Assembly (NCBI GenBank): GCA_016716635.1
Contig: JADJVZ010000014.1
Span: 1-64,000 of the forward strand
Length of the DNA: 64,000 bases
DNA from: Micropruina sp.
GTDB taxonomy: Bacteria > Actinomycetota > Actinomycetes > Propionibacteriales > Propionibacteriaceae
Direction of reading: 5' to 3'
The number at the start of each line of letters is the position of its first letter. The stretch's first letter is position 1. Of the stretch, positions 55,867 through 64,000 are shown one piece after another. Both the position numbers and the translations under genes were made by a program. The notes below the pieces were generated by a model. It saw nothing but the letters and a program-made list of their open reading frames with translations, was not told the DNA's origin and did not search any database.

Positions 55867-58052
55867 GCCTTGGCCCGCTCCACCAGCTTTTCAAGCAGCT
55901 CGATGGCGGCCTCGGGAATGATCGTTCCGGGCGGGAAGATCGCATCGGCACCCGCGGCGCGAAGCTCATCGAAATCCTGCTCGGGGATGACGCCACCCAC
56001 GACGATCATCATGTCCTCAGCGCCTTGCGCGTCCAGTTCTTGGCGAAGCGCCGGGACGAGCGTCAGGTGCCCGGCGGCCAGCGACGAGACGCCGACCACG
56101 TGAACGTCGGCCTCGATCGCCTGACGGGCGACCTCTTCCGGCGTCTGGAACAGCGGACCCACGTCAACGTCCATGCCGAGGTCGGCAAAGGCGGTCGAGA
56201 TGACCTTCTGCCCGCGGTCGTGACCGTCTTGGCCCATCTTGGCGACGAGGATACGCGGACGACGACCCTGGGCGGTCTCGAATTGCTCGACAAGCTTGCG
56301 AGCCTTGGCCACGGCCGAGGAGTCGCCGGATTCGGAGCTGTACACGCCAGAGATCGTACGGATCTGAGCGGTGTAACGCCCAAACACCTTCTCCAACGCG
56401 TCGCTGATCTCACCGACGGTCGCCTTCGCGCGGGCCGCCTCGATCGCCAGCTTCAGCAGGTTGCGCTCCGAGTCGGTCGAATCGGGGTTGCCCGCGGCCC
56501 AGGTGAGCTTCTCGAGCGCCGCCTGGGTGACGGCCTCGTCGCGCTCGGCGCGAAGCTGGGCCAGCTTGGCCAGCTGCTTCTCGCGGACGGCACCGTTGTC
56601 GACCTTCAGCACCTCGGGCTTCTTGTCGTTCTCGACGATGTAGGAGTTCACGCCGATGAGCGGCTGGCGTCCGGAGTCGATGCGGGCCTGAGTGCGGGCC
56701 GCGGCCTCCTCGATGCGCATCTTGGGGATGCCCGCCTCGATGGCCTTGGCCATGCCACCGGCCGCCTCGACCTCTTGGATGAGCTTCCACGCGGCGTTCG
56801 CCAGGTCGTAGGTGAGCTTCTCCACGTAGGCCGACCCCGCCCACGGATCGACCGATCGGCACGTGCCCGACTCCTGCTGGATGAACAGCTGGGTGTTGCG
56901 GGCGATGCGGGCCGAGAAGTCGGTCGGCAGGGCGATGGCCTCGTCGAGGGCGTTGGTGTGCAACGACTGGGTGTGCCCCTGGGTGGAGGCCATGGCCTCC
57001 AGGCAGGTGCGCATCACGTTGTTGTACACGTCCTGCGCGGTGAGCGACCAGCCGGACGTCTGGCTGTGCGTCCGCAGGCTCATGGACTTGGGGTCCTTGG
57101 CGCCCTGCTCGCGGACGAGGCGCGCCCACAGCAGGCGCGCAGCCCGCATCTTGGCGACCTCCATGAAGAAGTTCATGCCGATCGCCCAGAAGAACGACAG
57201 GCGCGGCGCGAACTTGTCGACGTCCAGTCCCACGTCCTTGCCTGCGCGGATGTACTCCACGCCGTCGGCCAGCGTGTAGGCCATCTCGATATCGGCGGTC
57301 GCCCCGGCCTCCTGCATGTGGTAGCCGGAGATCGAGATCGAGTTGAACTTCGGCATATTCGCGCTCGTGAACGCGAAGATGTCGGAGATGATCCGCATCG
57401 AGGGGGTCGGCGGGTAGATGTAGGTGTTGCGGACCATGAACTCCTTCAGAATGTCGTTCTGAATGGTTCCGGCCAGCTGTGCCGGCGCAACGCCTTGCTC
57501 TTCGGCGGCCACCACGTAGAGCGCGAGGATCGGCAGCACCGCGCCGTTCATCGTCATCGAGACCGACATTTGATCCAGCGGGATGCCGTCGAACAGCTGC
57601 CGCATGTCGAGGATCGAGTCCACGGCCACGCCGGCCATACCGACGTCGCCGACCACCCGCGGATGATCGGAGTCGTAGCCACGGTGGGTCGCCAGGTCGA
57701 ACGCGATCGACAGTCCCTTCTGGCCGGCGGCCAGGTTGCGGCGGTAGAACGCGTTGGATTCCTCGGCGGTGGAGAACCCGGCGTACTGCCGGACCGTCCA
57801 GGGCTGGTTGACGTACATCGTGGAGTACGGCCCGCGCAGGAACGGCGGGATGCCGGGGGCGGTGTGGAGGAAGTCCAAGCCGTCGTATGCGTCATCGGTG
57901 TACAGCGGCGGCACGAGGATGTGCTCGGGGGTCTGCCAGCCGTGGCTGAAGCGCGGCAGCGTGTGCTTGAGCTCCTCAAACTGTGCGGCGGCGTCGGCCG
58001 GGAGGGTGGGTGCACCCAGCTCGACCGAATCAAAACGCGGGAAAGTGCTCAT
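55863..58052 (-). CDS. mutB: Methylmalonyl-CoA mutase large subunit
   Basis: The catalytic subunit of the B12-dependent enzyme that interconverts succinyl-CoA and (R)-methylmalonyl-CoA. The 729-residue protein has the barrel start GPYSTMYVNQPWTVRQYAGF, FDLATHRGYDSDHPRVVGDV, and the signature RIARNTQLFIQQESGTCRSV followed by DPWAGSAYVE. The C-terminal cobalamin domain has the base-off motif DGHDRG (DxHxxG, about residue 610), SSLAAGHLTLVP and VVGGVIPEQDF. Overlaps mutA and meaB by four bases on each side. In propionic-acid bacteria it runs in the propionate-forming direction; direction here is inference. Confidence 0.97.
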   Translation of the reverse strand: MSTFPRFDSVELGAPTLPADAAAQFEELKHTLPRFSHGWQTPEHILVPPLYTDDAYDGLDFLHTAPGIPPFLRGPYSTMYVNQPWTVRQYAGFSTAEESNAFYRRNLAAGQKGLSIAFDLATHRGYDSDHPRVVGDVGMAGVAVDSILDMRQLFDGIPLDQMSVSMTMNGAVLPILALYVVAAEEQGVAPAQLAGTIQNDILKEFMVRNTYIYPPTPSMRIISDIFAFTSANMPKFNSISISGYHMQEAGATADIEMAYTLADGVEYIRAGKDVGLDVDKFAPRLSFFWAIGMNFFMEVAKMRAARLLWARLVREQGAKDPKSMSLRTHSQTSGWSLTAQDVYNNVMRTCLEAMASTQGHTQSLHTNALDEAIALPTDFSARIARNTQLFIQQESGTCRSVDPWAGSAYVEKLTYDLANAAWKLIQEVEAAGGMAKAIEAGIPKMRIEEAAARTQARIDSGRQPLIGVNSYIVENDKKPEVLKVDNGAVREKQLAKLAQLRAERDEAVTQAALEKLTWAAGNPDSTDSERNLLKLAIEAARAKATVGEISDALEKVFGRYTAQIRTISGVYSSESGDSSAVAKARKLVEQFETAQGRRPRILVAKMGQDGHDRGQKVISTAFADLGMDVDVGPLFQTPEEVARQAIEADVHVVGVSSLAAGHLTLVPALRQELDAQGAEDMMIVVGGVIPEQDFDELRAAGADAIFPPGTIIPEAAIELLEKLVERAKA

Positions 58053-59908
58053 TTGGCGGCCCCCAGTCGATCCAAGGTGGCGTTGGAGAAGGCCACCACA
58101 TCCATTCCGTCGAAGATCTCGCCATCGATGACGGTGTCAACCTCGGTCGAGCCAACCTCGGCCTTGCGCCCGGCGAGGTAAACGGCCTTCACGCCGGCCG
58201 CCTTGAGGGCGGTCGCGACGGGTATCGCCTGGTCGGCGTAGACCTTGGCCGAACTGCAGAGTACGACCATCTCCGCGCCTGCGGCCGTGACCGAAGCCAC
58301 GATCTCGTCGGGCGTCCCGCCCGCGTGCTCGGGGGTGGCGAAGCCACCGACCAGCAGCAGGTTGGACGTGAACTGCTCGCGCGGACCGAAGTCGCGGCGG
58401 GCGCCCAGACAGGCGAGGAAGACCTTGGGCTTGCCCGCGGCAGTCACCGCGTCGCGCAAGTCTTCGAACACCTGGGAGTCACGCACCGGGGCCAAACCCC
58501 CACGCTGGGGGGCAGCCGGACGAGGACGAACCTCAACCTCGGGCTCCACGGCCAGCGGGAACATGCTGACGCCGGTGATCGGCTGGCGCCGGGTCGACAG
58601 GCGCTTGGTGCGCTCGGCGACGACCTTGGCCAGTTCGCTCGCCACGACACCGTCGGCTAGAGCCTTGGCCATGCCTCCGGCTGCCTCGAACTGTTGGAAC
58701 TGCGCCCAGGCCTTGGTGGCCAGCTGATCGGTGAGGCTTTCCACGTACCAGGAGCCGCCCGCCGGGTCGGTGACCTTGCCGAGGTTGGACTCGTCGGCGG
58801 CCACCAACTGGGTGTTGCGCGCCATGCGGCGGCTGGCCTCGGTCGGCAGACCGTGCGCTGCGTCAAACGGGAGGGTCGTGACGAGCTCGGCGCCGCCGAC
58901 CGCCCCCGCGAACGTGGCGATGGTGCCGCGCAGCAGGTTCACATAGGCGTCATCGCGGGTCACCATGCGGAGCGAGGTCACGGCGTGCTGCATAGCGCCA
59001 CGGAGCGCCTCGGGCACGTCGAGCACTTCGCCGACCCGCGCCCACAGCCGCCGCAGGGCCCGCAGGCGCGCGATGGTGGTGAACTGGTCGGCGTTGGCGG
59101 GCACCCGGAACACGATCTGCCCGAAGGCGTCGGCGGCCGAGATGCCGTCCGCGACCAACGCCCGGACGTACTCGACGCCGGTCGCGATGGCGCACGCCAG
59201 AACCTCGACATCACCGGCACCGGCGTTGTCGTAGACCAGGGTGTCAACAATGAGCGCACGGGCAAGCGGGAAGTCGGACCCGGCGAGCTTCACGTAGGGA
59301 GCCAGGACGCTGAGGTCAGCCGCACCGCCAGTGACGGCGGCCGCCCCCAGCGGATCAATGCCCAAGTTGCCGACGACCTCGGACGACTTGCCGCTGGCGC
59401 GCCACCAGGACGCGAGCGCGTCGGCCGCAGCCTGCTGCTCTTCGACCGACGACACCGCGACAGCGGCGAGCTCGGGGCGGACGCCCGCAAGGACGCGCGG
59501 CAAATCAGCGGCCGCGATGGCGTCCGGACCGATCCGCAACCACAGCGAGGTAGCGCCGCGCTGCAAGTCGTCCAAGATCGCTGCGTTGGTGACGGCGACG
59601 TCGGGGTCCTCGTGGAGCGCTCGGATGTCCCACCCAGCTCCGGGACGGACAGTGGTGCCCCGGGTGAACGGCATGACGCCCGGGAAGCCGAGCGGCGACG
59701 GCTCACCGTCGAGGGAATACAACGGCTCGATGGTCAGGCCGTCGACAGTTGTCGTGCGCAGCCGGGCCATGGCCTGATCGATGGACAGTTCCTTGCCTTC
59801 GGGGCGACGCCGATTGAGGACCTTAAGGACCTCTTTTTCCCACTGTTCGCGGGAGGGGGCAGCGAAGTCTCCGGCAAGCTGCAGTGCTTGGTCGGTCATA
59901 GCCGCCAC
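58049..59908 (-). CDS. mutA: Methylmalonyl-CoA mutase small subunit
   Basis: The non-catalytic partner of MutB, 619 residues. It keeps the barrel layout (EPLYSLDGEPSPLGFPGVMP; MARNTQLVAADESNLGKVTD followed by PAGGSWYVE) but its C-terminal domain lacks the DxHxxG cobalamin motif: the equivalent text is ACLGARRDFGPR. This is the known difference between the two subunits. GTG at 59908 and ATG at 59899 are both possible starts. It is first in the mutA-mutB-meaB operon, about 60 bp after the APH-fold gene on the same strand. Confidence 0.95.
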   Translation of the reverse strand: MAAMTDQALQLAGDFAAPSREQWEKEVLKVLNRRRPEGKELSIDQAMARLRTTTVDGLTIEPLYSLDGEPSPLGFPGVMPFTRGTTVRPGAGWDIRALHEDPDVAVTNAAILDDLQRGATSLWLRIGPDAIAAADLPRVLAGVRPELAAVAVSSVEEQQAAADALASWWRASGKSSEVVGNLGIDPLGAAAVTGGAADLSVLAPYVKLAGSDFPLARALIVDTLVYDNAGAGDVEVLACAIATGVEYVRALVADGISAADAFGQIVFRVPANADQFTTIARLRALRRLWARVGEVLDVPEALRGAMQHAVTSLRMVTRDDAYVNLLRGTIATFAGAVGGAELVTTLPFDAAHGLPTEASRRMARNTQLVAADESNLGKVTDPAGGSWYVESLTDQLATKAWAQFQQFEAAGGMAKALADGVVASELAKVVAERTKRLSTRRQPITGVSMFPLAVEPEVEVRPRPAAPQRGGLAPVRDSQVFEDLRDAVTAAGKPKVFLACLGARRDFGPREQFTSNLLLVGGFATPEHAGGTPDEIVASVTAAGAEMVVLCSSAKVYADQAIPVATALKAAGVKAVYLAGRKAEVGSTEVDTVIDGEIFDGMDVVAFSNATLDRLGAAK

Positions 59909-59967
59909 ACTATCGCCGCCGCGACGTCAATCCGCAGGAATAAGAAAGCGTCCACGTGGTGGTCCGG

Positions 59968-61209
59968 CTAAGAGACTTGCCGGACCAATGCCTCTGCCGA
60001 ACGGACGATCCGCGCGGTCGCAGCTTCCCAATCGGGCTCCTGGCCACGGAACGGCCCGGTGGCCAGCGAGACGATGACTGCGGCGGCGCGCAGCCTCAGT
60101 TCGACGGGGTCCACACGCTCGTCGAAGACCGGCACCCAGTCGCGGATCAACCCGTGCACAAGGGCGGTTTGCTCGGCGTCCATGTGCTGGATCGTGGAGA
60201 GGTGCGCGACCATGCAGGCCAGGTCGTCGGCGCGCCGGCCGGGACCCACGGTGTCGACGTCGAGGATGCCGCACACCCGCCCCCCCAGCACGTGGACCTG
60301 GCCCTCGTGGAAGTCGCCGTGGGTCGGTTCGTTGCCATGCGGGATGGGGGCCAAACCCTCGGTCACGCGGGCCACGATCCAGTCGAGCTTCGGTTCCAGG
60401 ACGGGCATCGCGCGAGCGACCATTGTCGCGTAATGGCCCACCGAATCCGCCCACGGTGCCCGCCGACTGAGCCCCGACACCGTCGCCGGCATTGAGTCGA
60501 GCAACCGGACGAGGTCTTCGGCGGAACACGGCGTCCCAGGATCGAAGATCGAGCGAGCCAGCGGAGATCCCGGCAATTCGCGGGTGATGAGCAAGAAGTC
60601 GTCTGTGGTCGCCACCACCTCCGGGGCCGGAACACCGTGCCTGGTCAACAGTTCGTGCCGCAGCCGGACATCGCGGAACGAGCGCTCCCGCAACACCTTC
60701 ACATAGAAGACCGGACCACCGGCGCGGACAGCCAGCCGGACCACCGCACGCCGGCGCGGCCGGTAGCCGATCATCCTCAGATCCAGCTTGTCCGCAGAGG
60801 CACCACCCGGCACCAGGCCGTACGTATTGAGCACCTCAGCCATTTCGGTGGCGTAGGCCGCGCGGGCGAGCCCGGGGAGATCAGGGTCCTGGGGGTAGAT
60901 CCACACCGCGACCTCGCGGTCACCGTCGGCGAAGATCTCGGCCCGTTCGTCGGCATCGGTCAAGCCGCCGACCCGGGCACTGACACCGAGAAGTTCTTCA
61001 CGGCGCCCGTAGGACCACTCGACCAGGGCGGAATAGGTCGCGGTCGTGGAATGGCTCGGATGAAAATCGACGTGATCCAGCGTCCAAGAAAGCAGGGTGC
61101 CGCCGGCATGCTCGACGGCCACTTCCAGCAATTCACCGACAGCGGACGATGTCAGCAACGCCGAGCCGTCGTCGTCGGAGTCGGCTGGTCCCCGGAGGTT
61201 CACGCACAC
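59968..61209 (-). CDS. Aminoglycoside-phosphotransferase-fold kinase, unknown substrate
   Basis: A 413-residue protein. The C-terminal half has a Choline/APH kinase fold: RAVVRLAVRAGGPVFYVKVL (nucleotide-binding lysine), FLLITRELPGSPLA (hinge), PTHGDFHEGQVHVLGG (catalytic loop HGDxHxxQ, where N is usual) and GILDVDTVGPGRRADDLACM (metal motif DVD). The N-terminal 150 residues are unlike most APH proteins and may be a cap or substrate domain. The changes Q for N and DVD for DFD/DWE are unusual but acceptable. Antibiotic resistance should not be assumed; most such chromosomal proteins are metabolic. Confidence 0.72.
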   Translation of the reverse strand: MCVNLRGPADSDDDGSALLTSSAVGELLEVAVEHAGGTLLSWTLDHVDFHPSHSTTATYSALVEWSYGRREELLGVSARVGGLTDADERAEIFADGDREVAVWIYPQDPDLPGLARAAYATEMAEVLNTYGLVPGGASADKLDLRMIGYRPRRRAVVRLAVRAGGPVFYVKVLRERSFRDVRLRHELLTRHGVPAPEVVATTDDFLLITRELPGSPLARSIFDPGTPCSAEDLVRLLDSMPATVSGLSRRAPWADSVGHYATMVARAMPVLEPKLDWIVARVTEGLAPIPHGNEPTHGDFHEGQVHVLGGRVCGILDVDTVGPGRRADDLACMVAHLSTIQHMDAEQTALVHGLIRDWVPVFDERVDPVELRLRAAAVIVSLATGPFRGQEPDWEAATARIVRSAEALVRQVS

Positions 61210-61243
61210 AACTTAGTGGCAGCCCGCCCTTAGGGTCAGTAAG

Positions 61244-62566
61244 TCACGCCTCGATGGCCCGGGCTTCGATGTGCAGCCGAGCGGCGCGGCGTCCGTCCAA
61301 CTCGGTGACAGTGATGGTGACCGGCACCGGATCACCGTCGACGCCGGGCGTCCGAGTGAGGTCGAGGGCCACACTGTCCCCCACTGCGGGTAGGTGCCCC
61401 AGTCGCGCCATGACGAAGCCCGCAAGCGTGTCGTAGGGCCCTTCGGTGAGCACCAAGGAAAGCTTGTCTTGAAATTGCTCCAGGGTGGTCAGCCCCTCGA
61501 TGTCGGCTGGCAGCTCGGTTGCCCCCTGGTGGGGCGACTTCGTGGCGTCGAACTCGTCGGTGATTTCCCCGATGAGTTCCTCGACCAGGTCCTCGATGGT
61601 GACGATCCCCTCGGTGCCGCCGTACTCATCGGAGACGATGACCATATGCATGTTGCCGGCCTGCATCTCGGAAAGCGCGCGGATGATCCGCACGGTAGCC
61701 GGGAGCGTCCCGATGGGCCGGATGAGCTGCCCGATCGGGGCGTTGCGCTGGGCCGGATCGAGGTCGAAAAGATCGCGGACGTGGATGAAGCCGAGCACGT
61801 CATCGGTGTTCTCCCCCACCACCGGGTACCGGCTGTGGCTGCCGGCCTGGATGGCGCGAATGGCCTTGTACGCGGGCAGATCACCGTCTAGGAAGTCGAC
61901 CTCGGTGCGGGGCACCATCACCTCGCGGAGGCTCACCTGTCCGGCCGCGAACACCTCGTCCACAATGGCCCGTTCGGTAAGGCCCAGCATTTCGGCGTTG
62001 GAGACCATCGCCCGCAATTCTTCGTTGCTGACGCTCTCGCGGGAGGCGTCCGGGTCGAAACCCAACAACCGCACGACCGCGTTGGTGGCCTTCCCGAGCA
62101 GCCAGTTGACCGGGCGGAACAGCACGGACATGCCGTTGACGATGGGGGCCAGCGCCATCGCGAAGGTCTCCGCGCGCTGCATCGCGAGGCGCTTGGCGAT
62201 CAACTCGGCGAACACGATCGAAATGAACGCGATGATCAGCGTCACCACGATGATCGCGATGCCATGCGCCAACGAAGCGTCGAGGCCCCAGCGCTCGAGG
62301 ATAGGTTCCAACGCGAGGGCAGGGGTGTCGCCGCCGAAGGCACCAGACAGCAGCGTGCACAAGGTGATGCCGACCGACACGGTCGAGAGGAACCGGTTCG
62401 GATCCTGGGTGAGTTTCATCACCGTGGCGCCGCGGGTGCCACGGGTCGACAACTGCTTGACCTGAGATTCGCGGAGCGTGACCAGGGCCATCTCCGCGGC
62501 CACGAACATCCCCTGAGCAGCCAACAGGACGAGGATGACGAGAACGCTCGACACGACCGGATTCAC
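61244..62566 (-). CDS. CNNM/CorC-type (HlyC family) membrane protein with CBS domains
   Basis: A 440-residue DUF21-CBS protein, a family that in bacteria and eukaryotes moves or senses Mg2+. DUF21 (about residues 1-190) has VLLAAQGMFVAAEMALVTLR and FAELIAKRLAMQRAE; two CBS repeats follow (MVPRTEVDFLDGDLPAYKA; IGTLPATVRIIRALSEMQAG) with the conserved HMVIVSDEYGGTEGIVTIED, and the C-terminal CorC_HlyC domain ends the protein. The older annotation as hemolysin is misleading. It is 34 bp upstream of the APH-fold gene and could share its transcript. Confidence 0.88.
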   Translation of the reverse strand: MNPVVSSVLVILVLLAAQGMFVAAEMALVTLRESQVKQLSTRGTRGATVMKLTQDPNRFLSTVSVGITLCTLLSGAFGGDTPALALEPILERWGLDASLAHGIAIIVVTLIIAFISIVFAELIAKRLAMQRAETFAMALAPIVNGMSVLFRPVNWLLGKATNAVVRLLGFDPDASRESVSNEELRAMVSNAEMLGLTERAIVDEVFAAGQVSLREVMVPRTEVDFLDGDLPAYKAIRAIQAGSHSRYPVVGENTDDVLGFIHVRDLFDLDPAQRNAPIGQLIRPIGTLPATVRIIRALSEMQAGNMHMVIVSDEYGGTEGIVTIEDLVEELIGEITDEFDATKSPHQGATELPADIEGLTTLEQFQDKLSLVLTEGPYDTLAGFVMARLGHLPAVGDSVALDLTRTPGVDGDPVPVTITVTELDGRRAARLHIEARAIEA

Positions 62567-62625
62567 GCGCCCAGTGTAAGGGACACGGTTTGCCTCCTCT
62601 CTTTGCGAGGCAGTTGGATCGACGC

Positions 62626-63783
62626 ATGGAGCAAAGCTGGGCAGCCCTCGTGCCGATCCTTGGCGACGGTGTGGTGCGCCTGCGGGCCCACACGGAAGCC
62701 GACCTGACCGGGCTGACCTCGATGTGCCAAGACCCCGAGATGGCCCGGTGGACGACCGTCCCGCAGCCCTATGCCCCCTCGGACGCGCGCTACTACTTCG
62801 ACGAGGTCATCGCTCCGGGCTGGCTCCACAACAACCAGTGGTCCTGGGCGTTGGAGGCAGAGCTGGACGGCGAGCCACGCTTCGCGGGCAACATCGACCT
62901 GCGTCTGGACGGGCTGGGCGGGGCGGAGGTCGGCTTCGCCACGCATCCGGACGCCCGCGGCCTTGGCCTGATGACCCGGGCCCTGCGGCTGGTGGCCGAC
63001 CACGCCTTGACCCAGGGCCTCACCGTGGTCCGCTGGCGGGCTCTCGTGGGTAACTGGGGTTCGCGCAAGATCGCGATGCGCTGCGGTTTCCATTTCGAGG
63101 GCACGCTGCGCCGCCTCCTGCCCCAGCGGGGCGAACTACAAGATGCGTGGGTGGCGTCGCTGCTGGCGTCCGACGATCGAACCCCGCGCGACTGGCCCAA
63201 GCAGGTGACGTTGGCGGGAACCACGAGCGGGGGCGAGGCGATCGTCTTGCGCGAGTTCACGCTCAGGGACGCGCCTCGGATCGTCGAGGCCGCCAATGAT
63301 CCGACCACGGCCCACTTTCTGCCGCTGCCGCGTCCCTACGGCGCCGCCGAGGCCGAGGAATATCTGAACCTGGCGGCCGAGAAGTGGGCGGCCGGCACGT
63401 CGGCGGTGTGGTGCATTTCCACGCCCGACGGGCAGGCGCTCGGCTCGATCGAGCTGATGCTCTTGGATTCGCCGGCCTCCCGGCGCGAGGTGGGTTACTG
63501 GCTGCACCCGGACGCTCGGGGGCGGGGCGTTGCCACCACCGCGGTCCGCATCCTCACCGATCACGCCTTCCGGGCGGGGCTGGCCCACAGCATCCTGCTG
63601 CAGGCGGCCGCGACGAATGAGGCGTCCTTGGCCATCGCGCAACGCAATGCCTTCCGTTCCCTCGGGGTGTGGCCGGACGCCCTGGTGCTGGACGACGGGA
63701 CGCGGACGGACCTGGTGATGTACGCCGCGACGCTCCGGGACTGGTGCGCGGACGCTGGCCGACCGGTCAGCCCAGAAAGCTAG
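62626..63783 (+). CDS. Double GNAT-domain N-acetyltransferase (RimJ/RimL type)
   Basis: A 386-residue protein made of two acetyltransferase units. The first (about residues 1-190) has LRAHTEADLTGLTSMCQDPE, LGGAEVGFATHPDARGLGLM and the CoA-site text WGSRKIAMRCGFHFEGTLRR; the second (from about 205) has LREFTLRDAPRIVEAANDPT, SRREVGYWLHPDARGRGVAT and EASLAIAQRNAFRSLG. The target is unknown; the family acetylates ribosomal proteins, amino groups or drugs. I chose the ATG at 62626 (MEQSWAAL) over the weak TTG at 62590. Confidence 0.85.
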   Translation: MEQSWAALVPILGDGVVRLRAHTEADLTGLTSMCQDPEMARWTTVPQPYAPSDARYYFDEVIAPGWLHNNQWSWALEAELDGEPRFAGNIDLRLDGLGGAEVGFATHPDARGLGLMTRALRLVADHALTQGLTVVRWRALVGNWGSRKIAMRCGFHFEGTLRRLLPQRGELQDAWVASLLASDDRTPRDWPKQVTLAGTTSGGEAIVLREFTLRDAPRIVEAANDPTTAHFLPLPRPYGAAEAEEYLNLAAEKWAAGTSAVWCISTPDGQALGSIELMLLDSPASRREVGYWLHPDARGRGVATTAVRILTDHAFRAGLAHSILLQAAATNEASLAIAQRNAFRSLGVWPDALVLDDGTRTDLVMYAATLRDWCADAGRPVSPES

Positions 63784-64000
63784 CCACCGCGTTGATCGTG
63801 ACGGCCACGATGGCCGAGCCGAACAGGTAGCTCAACAGGGCGTGCCCCAACACCCGTCGGCGCATTGCCCGCGTGTTGAGGTCGGTGTCGCTAATCGCGA
63901 AGGACATCCCGATGGTAAAAGCCACATAGGCGAAATCGCGAAAGTCGGGATCGGTGGTCTTGGCGTCCACCCCGTTGTCCCGGAAAATGAACCCCACCGC
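63767..64000 (-). CDS. DUF1345 membrane protein, C-terminal part (runs off the window)
   Basis: The last 76 residues of a DUF1345 protein: DPDFRDFAYVAFTIGMSFAI, SDTDLNTRAMRRRVLGHALL, SYLFGSAIVAVTINAVASFL. The family is a small multi-helix membrane protein of unknown function. The gene begins beyond 64000. Its stop overlaps the end of the convergent GNAT gene by about 17 bp. Confidence 0.8.
   Translation of the reverse strand, partial: AVGFIFRDNGVDAKTTDPDFRDFAYVAFTIGMSFAISDTDLNTRAMRRRVLGHALLSYLFGSAIVAVTINAVASFLG

Noticed and set aside
55812..58181. 789-residue plus-strand open frame opposite mutB
   Set aside because: Antisense shadow of the highly conserved mutB gene.
59968..61209. Aminoglycoside resistance gene
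   Set aside because: The fold matches, but the N-terminal region, the altered catalytic loop and the housekeeping context give no support for antibiotic resistance.

Overview
The window is high-G+C DNA from an actinobacterium. The set of a two-subunit methylmalonyl-CoA mutase with MeaB, a biotin-carboxylase/biotin-carrier subunit, lactate permease with LutABC, LpdA-type quinone reductase, DUF5808/PadR regulation and a decaprenyl-phosphate phosphoribosyltransferase-like enzyme suggests a propionic-acid bacterium (order Propionibacteriales); that placement is inference. No rRNA, tRNA or CRISPR array was seen.

Layout. 1-10.1 kb: every gene is broken by small indels (UbiA-family prenyltransferase, CorA transporter, biotin carboxylase, a membrane protein, a lipoprotein and the C-terminal part of a giant surface protein). 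4.9-18.7 kb: one giant minus-strand gene for a secreted DUF11-repeat protein with a sortase-like C-terminus. 18.8-24.4 kb: LpdA, purine nucleoside phosphorylase and an osmoprotectant-type ABC importer. 24.5-27.6 kb: MetG, then a DUF5808/DUF1648 membrane protein with its PadR regulator. 27.6-35.3 kb: a lactate block (LldR, LctP, LutABC) plus RecQ, bracketed by 52-bp direct repeats. 35.4-39.3 kb: an ABC-2 exporter, PitA and a small membrane partner. 39.3-45.9 kb: a translationally coupled nucleoside uptake and salvage operon. 46-48.5 kb: the YjjI/YjjW glycyl-radical pair. 48.5-54.8 kb: an accessory region with two paralogous AbiEi-HTH/DUF559 genes, each bracketed by hairpin repeats, one hairpin split by an IS1182-family element, and an SF2 helicase between them. 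54.8-59.9 kb: meaB-mutB-mutA. 60-64 kb: an APH-fold kinase, a CNNM/CBS protein, a double-GNAT protein and a partial DUF1345 protein.

Metabolically, lactate is imported (LctP) and oxidised (LutABC) under LldR control, while the biotin carboxylase, methylmalonyl-CoA mutase and MeaB belong to propionyl-/methylmalonyl-CoA metabolism. The nucleoside importer delivers substrates to the adjacent cytidine and adenosine deaminases and, plausibly, to the phosphorylase at 20.3 kb.

The most unusual structures are the two hairpin-bracketed DUF559 cassettes (each about 1.3 kb), the direct-repeat-bounded lactate block inserted between a PadR operon and its probable target ABC transporter, and the roughly 4,600-residue repeat protein. 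Where the disrupted frame could be read, frameshifts sit in short G or C runs, so residual long-read consensus errors are a likely cause of many apparent pseudogenes.
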